NCBI RefSeq assembly: GCF_050897975.1
Contig: NZ_JBPAXY010000005.1
Coordinates: forward strand, 455,604 to 519,603
Length of the DNA: 64,000 nt
Direction: 5' to 3'
DNA from: Pseudooceanicola sp050897975
GTDB lineage: Bacteria > Pseudomonadota > Alphaproteobacteria > Rhodobacterales > Rhodobacteraceae
Both the position numbers and the translations under genes were made by a program. Below the pieces are notes generated by a model. The model was not told where the DNA came from. It did not search any database and was given only the letters and a program-made list of their open reading frames with translations. Shown here in pieces: positions 44,332-52,457 of this stretch; the stretch's first letter is position 1; every line of letters begins with the position of its first letter.

Positions 44332-44709
44332 GGGGACGGCAGGGGCTCTGCCCCCGCCGCCGAAGGGCGGCAAATGTCCGGAAAAGGGAGGCTCTGCCCC
44401 CGCCGCCGTGCGGGCGCCTCCCCCGGGATATTTTTGGCAAAAGAGAAGAGGGGGCGAGGCGCGCAGAGCCTTGCCGCCGCGCCGGGATATCAGAACGCCC
44501 TTGACGGATGCACAAAGGGCGCCTCGTGGGGCGCCCTTTCTCTTATCCGACAGCCGGAAATACTCCGGGGAAGTCGCCCGCGGGGCGGCGGGGGCAGAGC
44601 CCCCTTTTCCCTTCCATGTGCCGCCATCCGGCGGCGGGGGCAGAGCCCCCTTTGCTTTCCATTTGCCGCTGTCCAGCGGCGGGGGCAGCCCCCCTGCTCC
44701 GCGCGGGCC
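44332..44709. repeat. Gap after pyc with two dispersed repeat copies (R6)
   Basis: 378 bases without a gene. Plus-strand core CCCCGGGATATTTTTGGCAA at 44421-44440 followed by AAGAGAAGAG, a minus-strand core at 44552-44575, and several GGGGGCAGAGCCCCC inverted repeats. A terminator hairpin lies between the two cores. Confidence 0.65.
44514..44545. terminator. Terminator hairpin between pyc and the small basic gene
   Basis: Perfect 10-bp stem AAAGGGCGCC/GGCGCCCTTT (44514-44523 with 44530-44539), 6-nt loop, with A and T at its ends, so it could stop transcripts from both sides. It ends pyc on the plus strand. Confidence 0.65.
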
Positions 44710-44865
44710 TCAGCCGTCCTTGCGCTCGGCCGCCTTCTTCATCCGCTCCAGCAGCTCCTCTTTCGAGGGGCGCCCCTTCTGGGCCGCCGTGCGATCCTGA
44801 TCCTTCGCCTTGTGGCGCGGAACGCCCTTGTGCGCCTTGGGCGCCCCCATCTTCGAGTAATCCAT
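44710..44865 (-). CDS. Small basic hypothetical protein (51 aa)
   Basis: MDYSKMGAPKAHKGVPRHKA is the N-terminus; the protein continues with KDQDRTAAQKGRPSKEELLE and ends RMKKAAERKDG. Lys/Arg-rich, soluble, no membrane part. A perfect AAGGAGG site lies 6 bases before the ATG, which together with the charged, protein-like composition makes it a real gene though short. I do not know its function. Small basic proteins of this kind are found in related genomes, by my memory only. Transcribed towards pyc; divergent from the thermonuclease gene. Confidence 0.7.
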   Translation of the reverse strand: MDYSKMGAPKAHKGVPRHKAKDQDRTAAQKGRPSKEELLERMKKAAERKDG

Positions 44866-44958
44866 CGCGTCCTCCTTGGACAATGCTGGGCCCGCTCATG
44901 CCTCTTTACCACGGATCCGGCAAGAGCTTGATCGCGGCGCCCCATCCCGACTAGGTCT

Positions 44959-44980
44959 GGCGTTAACCTTTGTTAACGCC
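44959..44980. promoter_or_regulatory. Perfect inverted repeat before the thermonuclease gene
   Basis: Arms GGCGTTAAC and GTTAACGCC (9 bp each) with spacer CTTT, 12 bases before the ATG at 44993. The two GTTAAC words lie 10 bp apart, one DNA turn, as in a dimer-binding site; GTTAAC also resembles CtrA half-sites, but the spacing is not the usual one. Confidence 0.55.
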
Positions 44981-44992
44981 CCCGGAGTCGCC

Positions 44993-45643
44993 ATGCGCTT
45001 GTCCCTGATCCTGCCTCTCTGCCTCCTGCTGCCCGGCGCGGCCCTGGCGCGCGAGGTCGCGGGAACCGCGCGGGTGATCGACGGCGACACGCTAGAGCTG
45101 CGCGGACAGGTGGTGCGCCTGCTGGACATCGACGCGCCCGAGACCGGGCAGGACTGCCACGGCGCCCCCTGCGGCACCCGGGCCACGGCCTATCTGAAAC
45201 GGCTGACGGGGCGGCGGACGGTGACCTGCCGGGGCAGCGAGATGGATGCTTACGACCGGCTGCTGGCCCGCTGTACCGTGCAGGGCCGCGACCTGGGGGC
45301 CGAGATGGTACTGGCCGGCCATGCGGTGGCCTTTCGCCGCTACGGGCTGACCTATGTTGACCAGGAAAAGGTGGCCCGGATCGAGGGGCGCGGCCTTTGG
45401 GCCCGGGGCACACCGGTCATGCCCTGGGACTATCGCGCCGGGCGCTGGCAGCAGACCGCCGCCACCGCCCCCCGCGCCGATTGTCCGATCAAGGGCAATA
45501 TCAACGGCAAGGGCCAGCGCATCTATCACACCCCCTATTCCGCCCATTACGAGCGGACCCGGATCGACCCCAGCAAGGGCGAACGCTGGTTCTGTAGCGA
45601 GGCCGAGGCGCTGGCGGCAGGCTGGCGCGCGCCCTACCGCTGA
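44993..45643 (+). CDS. Thermonuclease family (SNase-like) secreted protein
   Basis: 216 residues. Signal peptide LSLILPLCLLLPGAALA at the N-terminus, cleavage near residue 20. Then the SNase domain: GTARVIDGDTLELRGQVVRLLDIDAPETGQDC, where the Asp and Arg/Glu pattern (DGDTL, RLLDIDAPE) matches the calcium and catalytic site, and MDAYDRLLARC with the second Arg. The C-terminal part (CPIKGNINGKGQRIYHTPYS and YERTRIDPSKGERWFCSEAEA) is a small domain often found at the end of such proteins. Periplasmic or secreted nuclease is the likely role; activity not proven. CGGAG lies before the ATG. Confidence 0.82.
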   Translation: MRLSLILPLCLLLPGAALAREVAGTARVIDGDTLELRGQVVRLLDIDAPETGQDCHGAPCGTRATAYLKRLTGRRTVTCRGSEMDAYDRLLARCTVQGRDLGAEMVLAGHAVAFRRYGLTYVDQEKVARIEGRGLWARGTPVMPWDYRAGRWQQTAATAPRADCPIKGNINGKGQRIYHTPYSAHYERTRIDPSKGERWFCSEAEALAAGWRAPYR

Positions 45644-46143
45644 TCGCCCTGGGCGCGCGCCCGGGCCCGGGCCTCGGTCTCGGCGATCTGGCGGCGCAGC
45701 GCGCGCAGGGTGGCCAGGCTCTGGTGATAGCTGTCCTCGGACAGGCCGCCGTCGCGGGCGATGCAGCCCGGCACCTCGGCCGCCGCCGCCGCCCGGGCGC
45801 GGCCCGTCTCGGTCAGCCGGATCTCGACCCGCCGTTCATCCGTGGTCGAGCGCACCCGGTCCAAGAGCCCCGCCGCCTGCATCCGCTTCAGCAGTGGCGA
45901 CAGGGTGTTGGTCTCCATCGACAGGGCGCGGCCCAGCTCGCCCACCCCCTGGCCGTCCTGCCCATGCAGCAGCAGCAGCACCAGGAACTGCGGATAGGTC
46001 AGCGACAGCTTGTCCAGATAGGGGGCGTAAAGCCGGATGAAGGCATGGCTGGCCGCATAGAGGTTGAAGCACAAGAGCGCCTCGGTCGCCGCCAGGGGGA
46101 CGTCGGGCCCAGAGGGCGCAGAGGGATCGGAGGCCTGGGTCAT
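45634..46143 (-). CDS. ohrR: MarR-family peroxide sensor OhrR
   Basis: 169 residues. The N-terminal LCFNLYAASHAFIRLYAPYLDKLSLTYPQFLVLLLL pattern (seen as adjoining pieces) with Cys25 is the mark of OhrR, where the Cys senses organic hydroperoxides. The winged helix has ALSMETNTLSPLLKRMQAAGLL and RSTTDERRVEIRLTE. It should repress ohr (and itself) until oxidised. Divergent from ohr with two palindromic operators in the 122-base gap. Overlaps the thermonuclease stop by 10 bases tail to tail. Confidence 0.92.
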   Translation of the reverse strand: MTQASDPSAPSGPDVPLAATEALLCFNLYAASHAFIRLYAPYLDKLSLTYPQFLVLLLLHGQDGQGVGELGRALSMETNTLSPLLKRMQAAGLLDRVRSTTDERRVEIRLTETGRARAAAAAEVPGCIARDGGLSEDSYHQSLATLRALRRQIAETEARARARAQGDQR

Positions 46144-46154
46144 GTCCCTGAGAT

Positions 46155-46170
46155 AGATCGCACACGATCT
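46155..46170. promoter_or_regulatory. OhrR operator 1
   Basis: Dyad AGATCG-CACA-CGATCT, 12 bases upstream of the ohrR start codon. Shares the core ATCG(C/T)ACACGAT with operator 2. Confidence 0.6.
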
Positions 46171-46220
46171 TGTCGCAAGTCCGGGGGTGGGGCTTGCCTT
46201 CGCGCCAACGGGTCCTATTT

Positions 46221-46238
46221 TATATCGTACACGATATA
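46221..46238. promoter_or_regulatory. OhrR operator 2
   Basis: Perfect 18-bp palindrome TATATCGT-AC-ACGATATA, 28 bases before the ohr start codon, in AT-rich DNA that likely holds the -10 region of ohr. Same core as operator 1. Confidence 0.7.
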
Positions 46239-46265
46239 GTCACCTGCGATAGGAAAGGAAATCCG

Positions 46266-46691
46266 ATGTCCATCACGCCGCTTTACACCACCTCCGCCAC
46301 CGCAACCGGGGGCCGCGAAGGCCGCGCCGCCACCGCCGATGGCGCCCTGGCGGTCGCCCTGGTCACCCCCAAGGAGTTGGGCGGCGCGGGCGGGGACGGC
46401 ACCAACCCCGAGCAGCTGTTTGCGGCAGGCTATGCCGCCTGTTTCCTGTCGGCGCTGAAGGCCGTCGCGCGGATGCAGAAGGTCGCGGTGCCCGACAGCG
46501 CCGAAGCCAGCGCCGAGGTCGGCATCGGCAAGCGCGAGGATGGCGGCTTTGCCCTTCAGGTGGCGATCACCGTCAGCCTGCCCGGTCTGGAGGCCGACAC
46601 GGCGGATCAGCTGATCGCCGCCGCCCATGAGGTCTGCCCCTACAGCCATGCCACCCGGGGCAATATCGACGTGACCGTGGGCCGCGCCTGA
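46266..46691 (+). CDS. ohr: Organic hydroperoxide resistance peroxidase Ohr
   Basis: 141 residues. Thiol peroxidase that reduces organic hydroperoxides. The two active-site cysteines are Cys59 (AACFLSAL) and Cys124 (EVCPYSHATRGN); Arg20 and Glu49 (NPEQLFAAGYA) complete the site. ATG 46266 follows AGGAAATCCG. Divergent from ohrR, which should regulate it. A longer frame upstream (46170) overlaps the operators and was dropped. Confidence 0.95.
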   Translation: MSITPLYTTSATATGGREGRAATADGALAVALVTPKELGGAGGDGTNPEQLFAAGYAACFLSALKAVARMQKVAVPDSAEASAEVGIGKREDGGFALQVAITVSLPGLEADTADQLIAAAHEVCPYSHATRGNIDVTVGRA

Positions 46692-46815
46692 CCGCCCTGC
46701 CGCCGCCCCGCCGGGGGTGGCGGCGCCTCTGCCCTGACCCCGAAGACAGTAGAGCGGGCGGCCAAAGCCCCCTACCCTGGCAGCGGGGAGATATTCGCGA
46801 GGGGGAGGCGAGAGG

Positions 46816-47514
46816 ATGCGGCGGCGCAAGCTGAGCCTGTGGGTCTGGGTGATCCTGGCCGGTTTCGGCGGGCTGCTGAGCCTCTTCGACGACCCGGCCC
46901 CGCCTTCGAAACCTGCCGCGATCCCGGCGCCGCCGCAGCTGGTCGAGCCCGACAAGGCTGCCACCGTGGCGCCGCGACGGACCGCCCTGCCCGCGCCAAG
47001 CGCGCCCCCGGCCCCCGCGCCAAGCACCGCCCATGTGGTCACCGCCTCCAGCCTGAACCTGCGCAGCGGGCCGGGGACCACCTCGGCGGTGGTGGGCAGC
47101 CTGCCCAGGGGCCGGGCGGTCGAGGTGATAGAGACCCGCCAGGGCTGGGCCCGGCTGCGGGTGCAGGGCCAGGGCGAAGGCTGGGTCGCCGCGCGCTATC
47201 TGGCCCCCGCCCCGCCGGGCACCAGCGCCCGCCTGGTCACCCGCACCGCCCTGCCTGCCGCGCCGCAACGGCGCCCGGCGGTGCCCGGCGGCGCCGATCT
47301 GACCCGCGCCCGGGCCCAGATCATCCGCCAGAGCATTGCCGCCTATCCCGGCCCCTGTCCCTGTCCCTACAGCATCAATCGCGGCGGCCGGCGCTGTGGC
47401 GGCACCAGTGCCTGGTCGCGCCCGGGCGGCTACGAGCCGCTGTGCTATGACGGCGATGTCACCCAGGCGCATCTGGCCAGCTATCTGGCGCGGCTGCGCG
47501 GCGCGGTGGACTAG
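46816..47514 (+). CDS. SH3-domain protein, membrane-anchored or secreted
   Basis: 232 residues. N-terminal hydrophobic span LWVWVILAGFGGLLSLF (about 9-25), a Pro/Ala-rich linker (about 27-70), a bacterial SH3 domain at about 73-130 (SSLNLRSGPGTTSAVVGSL, WARLRVQGQGEGWVAARYL), a second linker, and a Cys-rich C-terminal piece (YPGPCPCPYSINRGGRRCGG, SAWSRPGGYEPLCYDGD). SH3b domains often bind peptidoglycan. The Cys-rich tail recurs in relatives of unknown function. GAGGGGGAGGCGAG precedes the ATG. Confidence 0.8.
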   Translation: MRRRKLSLWVWVILAGFGGLLSLFDDPAPPSKPAAIPAPPQLVEPDKAATVAPRRTALPAPSAPPAPAPSTAHVVTASSLNLRSGPGTTSAVVGSLPRGRAVEVIETRQGWARLRVQGQGEGWVAARYLAPAPPGTSARLVTRTALPAAPQRRPAVPGGADLTRARAQIIRQSIAAYPGPCPCPYSINRGGRRCGGTSAWSRPGGYEPLCYDGDVTQAHLASYLARLRGAVD

Positions 47515-47628
47515 GCCCGGCACCCTGGACAACGGCTCAGACACCGCCCCGCCGCCGTCCCCAGGGGGCGCCGCACCGCCTGCCACGGGCCCGTGTCACA
47601 AATTCCGCAAAAAGCTCGAAATTTCCTC

Positions 47629-47657
47629 TTGCAGCCGCCGGGCCGTCTTTGTACATC
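47629..47657 (+). promoter_or_regulatory. Promoter of the tRNA-Gly pair
   Basis: TTGCAG (47629-47634), spacer of exactly 17, TACATC (47652-47657). Transcription would start near 47664, 12 bases before the first tRNA. Confidence 0.65.
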
Positions 47658-47675
47658 GTGCCTCACCAAAAGGAA

Positions 47676-47750
47676 GCGGGCGTAGCTCAGGGGTAGAGCA
47701 TAACCTTGCCAAGGTTAGGGTCGGGCGTTCGAATCGCCTCGCCCGCTCCA
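47676..47750 (+). tRNA. tRNA-Gly (GCC), copy 1
   Basis: 75 nt with encoded CCA. Acceptor GCGGGCG/CGCCCGC, D arm GCTC-AGGGGTA-GAGC, anticodon arm TAACC-TTGCCAA-GGTTA with anticodon GCC, T arm GGGCG-TTCGAAT-CGCCT. Reads GGC and GGU, fitting the high GC content. Confidence 0.97.
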
Positions 47751-47789
47751 ATTGGACCCCAGACGGGAAACCCACCCGTCGAACCGGAT

Positions 47790-47864
47790 GCGGGCGTAGC
47801 TCAGGGGTAGAGCATAACCTTGCCAAGGTTAGGGTCGGGCGTTCGAATCGCCTCGCCCGCTCCA
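47790..47864 (+). tRNA. tRNA-Gly (GCC), copy 2
   Basis: Identical to the first copy over all 75 nt, 39 bases further on, in the same transcript. A recent duplication or gene conversion keeps the two alike. Confidence 0.97.
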
Positions 47865-47885
47865 ACTTACCAAGACATCGCAGAT

Positions 47886-47917
47886 GCTTCGACGATCCCA
47901 CGGGATCGGGCCGAAGC
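47886..47917 (+). terminator. Possible terminator hairpin after the tRNA pair
   Basis: Nested stems GCTTCG/CGAAGC and CGATCCC/GGGATCG. No T run follows, so it is weak as a Rho-independent terminator. Confidence 0.3.
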
Positions 47918-48065
47918 TCTGCGGTCTGGTCTTCGCCAGCCCCCGACGGTCCCCCTGCCCCTATGGCGGTATCGGGCCCAGCCTGTCGCAAAAGCTTCAC
48001 TTTCCTTGCCCTTAACTTGATACGTCCCGCATACTAAACGGGCGGTCAAAACACTGGGGTGCAGG

Positions 48066-49100
48066 ATGACGGTCAGTATCAGCGAGGCGCGAAAGCGGTT
48101 CGGCAGCGAAACCGCGGTCGATGGAATCACCGTCGAGATTCCCGAAGGCGCCTTCTTCACCGTGCTGGGCCCCTCGGGCTGCGGCAAATCCACCCTTCTG
48201 CGCCTGATCGCCGGGCTGGAGCCGCTGGACGAAGGCCGGATCCACCTGTCGGGCCTGCCCGCCTCGGGGCCGGGCCACCATGTGCCCCCCGAAGATCGCG
48301 ACGTGGCGGTGGTGTTCCAGACCTATGCGCTGTGGCCGCATATGGATGTGACCGGCAATGTCTCTTTCCCGCTGGAATGCGACGGGATGCCCCGCGCCCG
48401 GGCGCGCGAAGCGGCGCAGGTGCACCTGGGCACCGTCTCACTGACCCAATATGCCAGCCGCAAACCGGCGGAACTGTCGGGGGGGCAGCGCCAGCGCGTC
48501 GCCCTGGCCCGCTGCCTGGCCTCTGGCGCCCGGGTGGTGCTGATGGATGAGCCGCTGGCCAATCTCGACCCGCATCTGCGCACCCGGATGGAGGAAGAGC
48601 TGGCCGCCTTCCATGCCGCCTCGGGCGCCACGATCATCTACATCACCCATGATCAGCGCGAGGCCATGGCCCTGGCGACCCAGGTCGCGGTGATGGAGAA
48701 CGGCCGCTTCGCCCAGGTGGGCACGCCGGAAGAGGTCCACGACCGCCCGGCCAGCGAACATGTGGCCCGCTTCATCGGCCAGTCGGCGGTGCTGGCGGCG
48801 GATTTCGCCGAAGGCCAGGCCGATCTGGGCCCGGCGCGGGTGCCGCTGGTGGCCGCCGCCGCCCAGGCCCAGGGACCGGGCCGGGTGGTGATCCGCCCCG
48901 CCGACCTGCGCCGCGCCGATCCCGGCAGCCCCGGCACCCTGACCGGCCAGGTCAGCCGCGTCACCTATCGCGGCGGCAGCTGGGAAGCCCTGGCCGAGGT
49001 GCCCGGCCTGGCCGAGCCGCTGCCCTTCACCTGCGCCCGCCCGCTTCAGCGCGGCGAGGTCGTCAGCCTGCGGGCCAATCCGGTCTGGGCCCTGCCCTGA
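48066..49100 (+). CDS. ABC transporter ATP-binding protein (MalK/PotA/FbpC type)
   Basis: 344 residues. Nucleotide-binding domain with Walker A GPSGCGKS at 35-42, signature LSGGQRQRVALARC, Walker B VVLMDEP and the H loop YITHD; a C-terminal TOBE-like domain (about 240-344; VVIRPADLRRA, LTGQVSRVTYRGGSWEAL). This plan is that of importers for sugars, polyamines, iron or glycerol phosphate. No permease or binding protein gene is near, so the substrate is unknown and it may serve a transporter encoded elsewhere. Acts at the inner face of the membrane. Confidence 0.88.
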   Translation: MTVSISEARKRFGSETAVDGITVEIPEGAFFTVLGPSGCGKSTLLRLIAGLEPLDEGRIHLSGLPASGPGHHVPPEDRDVAVVFQTYALWPHMDVTGNVSFPLECDGMPRARAREAAQVHLGTVSLTQYASRKPAELSGGQRQRVALARCLASGARVVLMDEPLANLDPHLRTRMEEELAAFHAASGATIIYITHDQREAMALATQVAVMENGRFAQVGTPEEVHDRPASEHVARFIGQSAVLAADFAEGQADLGPARVPLVAAAAQAQGPGRVVIRPADLRRADPGSPGTLTGQVSRVTYRGGSWEALAEVPGLAEPLPFTCARPLQRGEVVSLRANPVWALP

Positions 49101-49249
49101 CAGACCGCCCGGGGCCCCCGCCCGGCCCGCCGAAGGCCCCGCACTGCCCCAACGTCACCCGAGACCGGCCCGTGACGCAGCGACAGAGGTGACACCCGCG
49201 CGCCCCCGTGCCACCTCTGAAGCCGAGGAAAATCATCCGGGAGGAATCC

Positions 49250-50233
49250 ATGAGCCTGCCCAAAGCGCTCTCCAACCTGCGTCTGCCGCTGATCGGCAGC
49301 CCGCTTTTCATCATCTCGAACCCCGATCTGGTCATCGCCCAGTGCAAGGCGGGCATCGTCGGGTCCTTCCCGGCCCTGAACGCCCGCGAAAAGGCGGGCG
49401 AGCCGATCGAGCTGGAACGCTGGCTGACCCGGATCAACGAAGAGCTGGACCGGCATAACCAGGAAAACCCCGACAATCCGGCGGCGCCCTATGCGGTGAA
49501 CCAGATCGTGCACAAGTCGAACGCCCGGCTGGAGCGTGACGTCGAGATCTGCGCCAAGCACAAGGTGCCGGTCTGGATCACCTCGCTGGGCGCGCGCCCC
49601 GAGGTGAACGAGGCGGCCCATTCCTGCGGTGGCATCGTGCTGCACGACATCATCAACAACCGCTTCGCCCACAAGGCGATCGAAAAGGGCGCCGACGGTC
49701 TGATCGCCGTGGCGGCGGGCGCGGGCGGCCATGCGGGGGCGCAATCGCCCTTCGCCCTGGTGCAGGAAATCCGCGAATGGTTCGAAGGCCCCCTGTTCCT
49801 GTCGGGCGCCATCGCGCGCGGCGACAGCCTGCTGGCGGCCCTGGCCATGGGCGCCGACGGCGGCTATGCGGGCTCGGCCTTCATCGCCACCGAAGAGGCG
49901 AATGCGGTCGAGGCCTACAAGCAGATGATCACCGAATGCGGCGCCTCCGACATCGTCTATTCCAACCTCTTCACCGGGGTCTGGGGCAATTACCTGAAAC
50001 CCTCGGTCGCCAATGCCGGGATGGACCCCGAGGCACTGGAAATCTCGGATCCGTCGAAGATGGATTTCGGCGGGGCCAAGCCCAAGAGCTGGTCGGAAAT
50101 CTGGGGCTCGGGTCAGGGCATCGGCGCGGTGAAAGAGGTGTTGCCCGCGGCCCAGCTGGTCGACCGGCTGGAGCGCGAGTTCCTCGCCGCGCAGGACCGT
50201 CTGGCGGCGCAGCTCGGCTGGCAGCGCAGCTAA
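49250..50233 (+). CDS. Nitronate monooxygenase family (2-nitropropane dioxygenase-like)
   Basis: 327 residues, FMN-binding TIM barrel. N-terminal LRLPLIGSPLFIISNPDLV, then GIVGSFPALNAR, the flavin/active-site AAGAGGHAGAQSPFALV and GAIARGDSLLAALAMGADGGYAGSAF. Enzymes of this family oxidise alkyl nitronates; many members have other, unknown flavin reactions, some in fatty-acid metabolism. ATG 49250 follows GGGAGGAATCC. A TetR regulator stands 533 bases downstream on the same strand, perhaps related. Confidence 0.85.
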   Translation: MSLPKALSNLRLPLIGSPLFIISNPDLVIAQCKAGIVGSFPALNAREKAGEPIELERWLTRINEELDRHNQENPDNPAAPYAVNQIVHKSNARLERDVEICAKHKVPVWITSLGARPEVNEAAHSCGGIVLHDIINNRFAHKAIEKGADGLIAVAAGAGGHAGAQSPFALVQEIREWFEGPLFLSGAIARGDSLLAALAMGADGGYAGSAFIATEEANAVEAYKQMITECGASDIVYSNLFTGVWGNYLKPSVANAGMDPEALEISDPSKMDFGGAKPKSWSEIWGSGQGIGAVKEVLPAAQLVDRLEREFLAAQDRLAAQLGWQRS

Positions 50234-50765
50234 GGCCGCAGGTCCCGGCGGCGGCGCCGGGACATTGGCGAATTTTCGCTCAACAATTGGTCGATTTTTG
50301 GGGGTCGGCGTGGTCACTTGATCGCGCCGGCCCTTTCACATCCACACGCCAGAGATGCATTTCTCGCCAAGCATACATTCTATGCGAATACAATTGATAC
50401 GCATTGGCGACAAAATTTCTTTCCCCTGGCAGAGATCGCTTGCAGCCGCGCCCTCCGCCCGCGTATCTTGCCGTCAAATTAAATTGCCTTGCCCCATTCC
50501 CGCCCAATACAGGCAGGCAATGGCGTTATTGCAGTTTTATTGCAGAGGCACCCCCGGTTTCGCATTTCCGGGGCTTTTCAGTGCCTAAGTTCCGGCCTAG
50601 AGGGTGCGCGGACGATCCAGGGGGGTTCCATGACCCGCGAGTCTGGAGAGTTTCCTGCGCGACAATGTCGCTCCGGATTAATCGGCAATATTATTTGTCT
50701 ACAGCTTCGCCGTGAAACGGGCCCGATTCCCGAATCACCGCACCAACATAAAGACTGAGGGGCAA
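50234..50765. other. Long AT-richer gap before the TetR gene
   Basis: 532 bases between the nitronate monooxygenase and TetR genes, clearly lower in GC than the genes. Contains a 9-bp direct repeat TTATTGCAG (50526-50534 and 50537-50545), a CATACATTCTATGCGAATAC stretch and scattered AT-rich words such as CGGCAATATTATTTGTC. Frames on both strands are short and unlike proteins. Probably a regulatory region or an unseen small RNA. Confidence 0.45.
50526..50545 (+). repeat. Direct repeat TTATTGCAG x2
   Basis: Two perfect copies of a 9-mer, 11 bp start to start, one turn of the helix apart, 221-240 bases before the TetR start. Such spacing fits a protein-binding site. Confidence 0.5.
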
Positions 50766-51380
50766 ATGGCAGATTGGAATGGGGAGATCGCGTCACGTGA
50801 GGAAATGCGTGAACGTAAACGCCGCGCAGCACTTCGGGTCGCGTCCCGCCTTTTCAACGAGAAAGGCTATCATGCGACGTCGCTGGATGAGATCGCCGAC
50901 CGCATCGGCGTGACCAAGACGGCGCTCTACTACTACTTCCGCAACAAGGAAGAACTGCTCTACGAGTGCATCGAGATCAGCCTGAAAGCCGGTGAGCGCG
51001 CCCAGGCCGAGACCGAAGCGGTCGAGGGCAGCGCCTTCGAGAGGTTCCGCGCCTTCTACCTGGCCTTCCTGTGCCATGTCATCGAAGACGCCGGCAGCTA
51101 TGCGACGCTGATCAACATCCGTGCCCTGCCCGCCTCGATGCAGCAGCAGCTGATCGCGCGCCGGGATGCCCTGCGCGACACGATCCAGGACATGCTGGAC
51201 GAGGCCGTGGCCGAAGGCCATCTGCGTCAGGTCGAGACCGAAAGCACGGCCCTGTTCCTGATCGGCGCGATCAACTGGATCATGGCCTACAGCCTGGAAC
51301 AGCACGGCGGCAGCGCCGACCCGGAGGCCACCGCGCGGGCCTTCCTCGACCAGGTGCTGCACGGGCTGCAAAGCCGCTAG
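50766..51380 (+). CDS. TetR/AcrR family transcriptional regulator
   Basis: 204 residues. N-terminal TetR helix-turn-helix at about 21-67: ALRVASRLFNEKGYHATSLDEIADRIGVTKTALYYYFRNKEELLYE (adjoining pieces), very close to the consensus. The C-terminal ligand domain is helical and not recognisable; the type resembles regulators of acyl-CoA metabolism, which is a guess. ATG 50766 follows GAGGGGCAA. The long AT-rich region upstream is the likely target of self-regulation. Confidence 0.9.
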   Translation: MADWNGEIASREEMRERKRRAALRVASRLFNEKGYHATSLDEIADRIGVTKTALYYYFRNKEELLYECIEISLKAGERAQAETEAVEGSAFERFRAFYLAFLCHVIEDAGSYATLINIRALPASMQQQLIARRDALRDTIQDMLDEAVAEGHLRQVETESTALFLIGAINWIMAYSLEQHGGSADPEATARAFLDQVLHGLQSR

Positions 51381-51545
51381 CCCGCGCTCCGGGGGTCGCG
51401 CCGCGCCATCGCCAGGTCGCCGCCCCCTTCCCCCCCCCCTCAGTTCCGCAACCGCAGACGGGCGCAGCCCCGGCCCCGCCGCGCCCGGAACGCGCGCAGA
51501 CCAAGGGGCCGTTGCGACCGCCCCGTCAGTACAGGTTCCGTCAGT

Positions 51546-52241
51546 TCAGTTGGTGATCAGCGCATAGGAGCTGGCCGCCGGGCCGCGATTGACCACTTCG
51601 ACGGTGAAAAACTCCGAGGTGGCCGGGCGCCAACCGCAATAGGCGATGGCGCTGATATCGGTATCCGAACAGACCAGCCGCCCCTGCCCGTCGCGCACGA
51701 AAAGGTTCAGATCGGCGCCGGTGTCCTTGGCCTCGACATAGACCTCGGCGTAATCGCCGCCGACATATTCCAGCGGCGGATAGGTATCGCGGCCATTTCC
51801 CGAAATCGTGGTGATCGAATAGACCTGCCCCGAGGCCACCCCCTTGGTGCCGGCGAATTTCACGTCATCGGCCAGCCGGGCGATGGTGTCCGATCCGTTC
51901 GACATCTCCAGCGCCCGGGCCAGCATCTGCTGCCAGGACAGCAGGCGCGGTTCGGGCTGGATGCCGGTGGCGGGCGGCCCGTCCTTCTGCGGCTGGCGCT
52001 GCACCTGCATGGCCAGCACCGACTTGCGCAGCCGCGCCGCCGCCACCGCCAGCATCGGGTCCCCCAACTCTTCCGCCGCCTCGAAAAGACGCGCCGACAG
52101 CTCGGCGTTGCGGATCACGCTTTGCGCGGCCACAGGCGCGGCGGGCAGCAGGCAGGCCAGCGTCAGGGCAGAGGTCAGGACCCGGGCCAACCCCGAAGCC
52201 CCGCCATGCCGGGCAGCGGCAAGCGACAGCGAAATGCGCAT
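51546..52241 (-). CDS. Secreted protein of unknown function with PPC-like C-terminal domain
   Basis: 231 residues. Signal peptide with a long n-region and LTSALTLACLLPAAPVAAQS (cleavage near residue 40). The middle is helical (AELSARLFEAAEELGDPMLA, RLRKSVLAMQVQ). The last 70 residues form a beta-rich domain (YAEVYVEAKDTGADLNLFV, CSDTDISAIAYCGWRP, FFTVEVVNRGPAASSYALIT) like pre-peptidase C-terminal domains, with two Cys that could pair. Periplasmic or exported. No known family by eye. Divergent from the HtrA-like protease gene. Confidence 0.7.
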   Translation of the reverse strand: MRISLSLAAARHGGASGLARVLTSALTLACLLPAAPVAAQSVIRNAELSARLFEAAEELGDPMLAVAAARLRKSVLAMQVQRQPQKDGPPATGIQPEPRLLSWQQMLARALEMSNGSDTIARLADDVKFAGTKGVASGQVYSITTISGNGRDTYPPLEYVGGDYAEVYVEAKDTGADLNLFVRDGQGRLVCSDTDISAIAYCGWRPATSEFFTVEVVNRGPAASSYALITN

Positions 52242-52457
52242 TCTGATCCTCTCCTCTGGCCCCGCAGGCGCCCCAGGCCTGCGGGATCAAGTCTTGCCCC
52301 GGCGCCGGGGCATTTCAACGAAAAACTGGGCGCAGGACGCCGCAGGGCCGCCCCCGGGCCTCTGTGACGCAATATGTCATGTGAGTTGCCCGGATCGCAG
52401 GGTTAGCACTAGAACTTGAGACAGGCCGCCCTTGCGCGGCGCAAGTGAGGACAGCCG

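Noticed and set aside
40576..44373. Giant minus-strand open frame continuing uvrD upstream to 2078 residues
   Set aside because: It is the antisense frame of pyruvate carboxylase; GC-rich third positions leave it open by chance. UvrD homology begins only at 40575.
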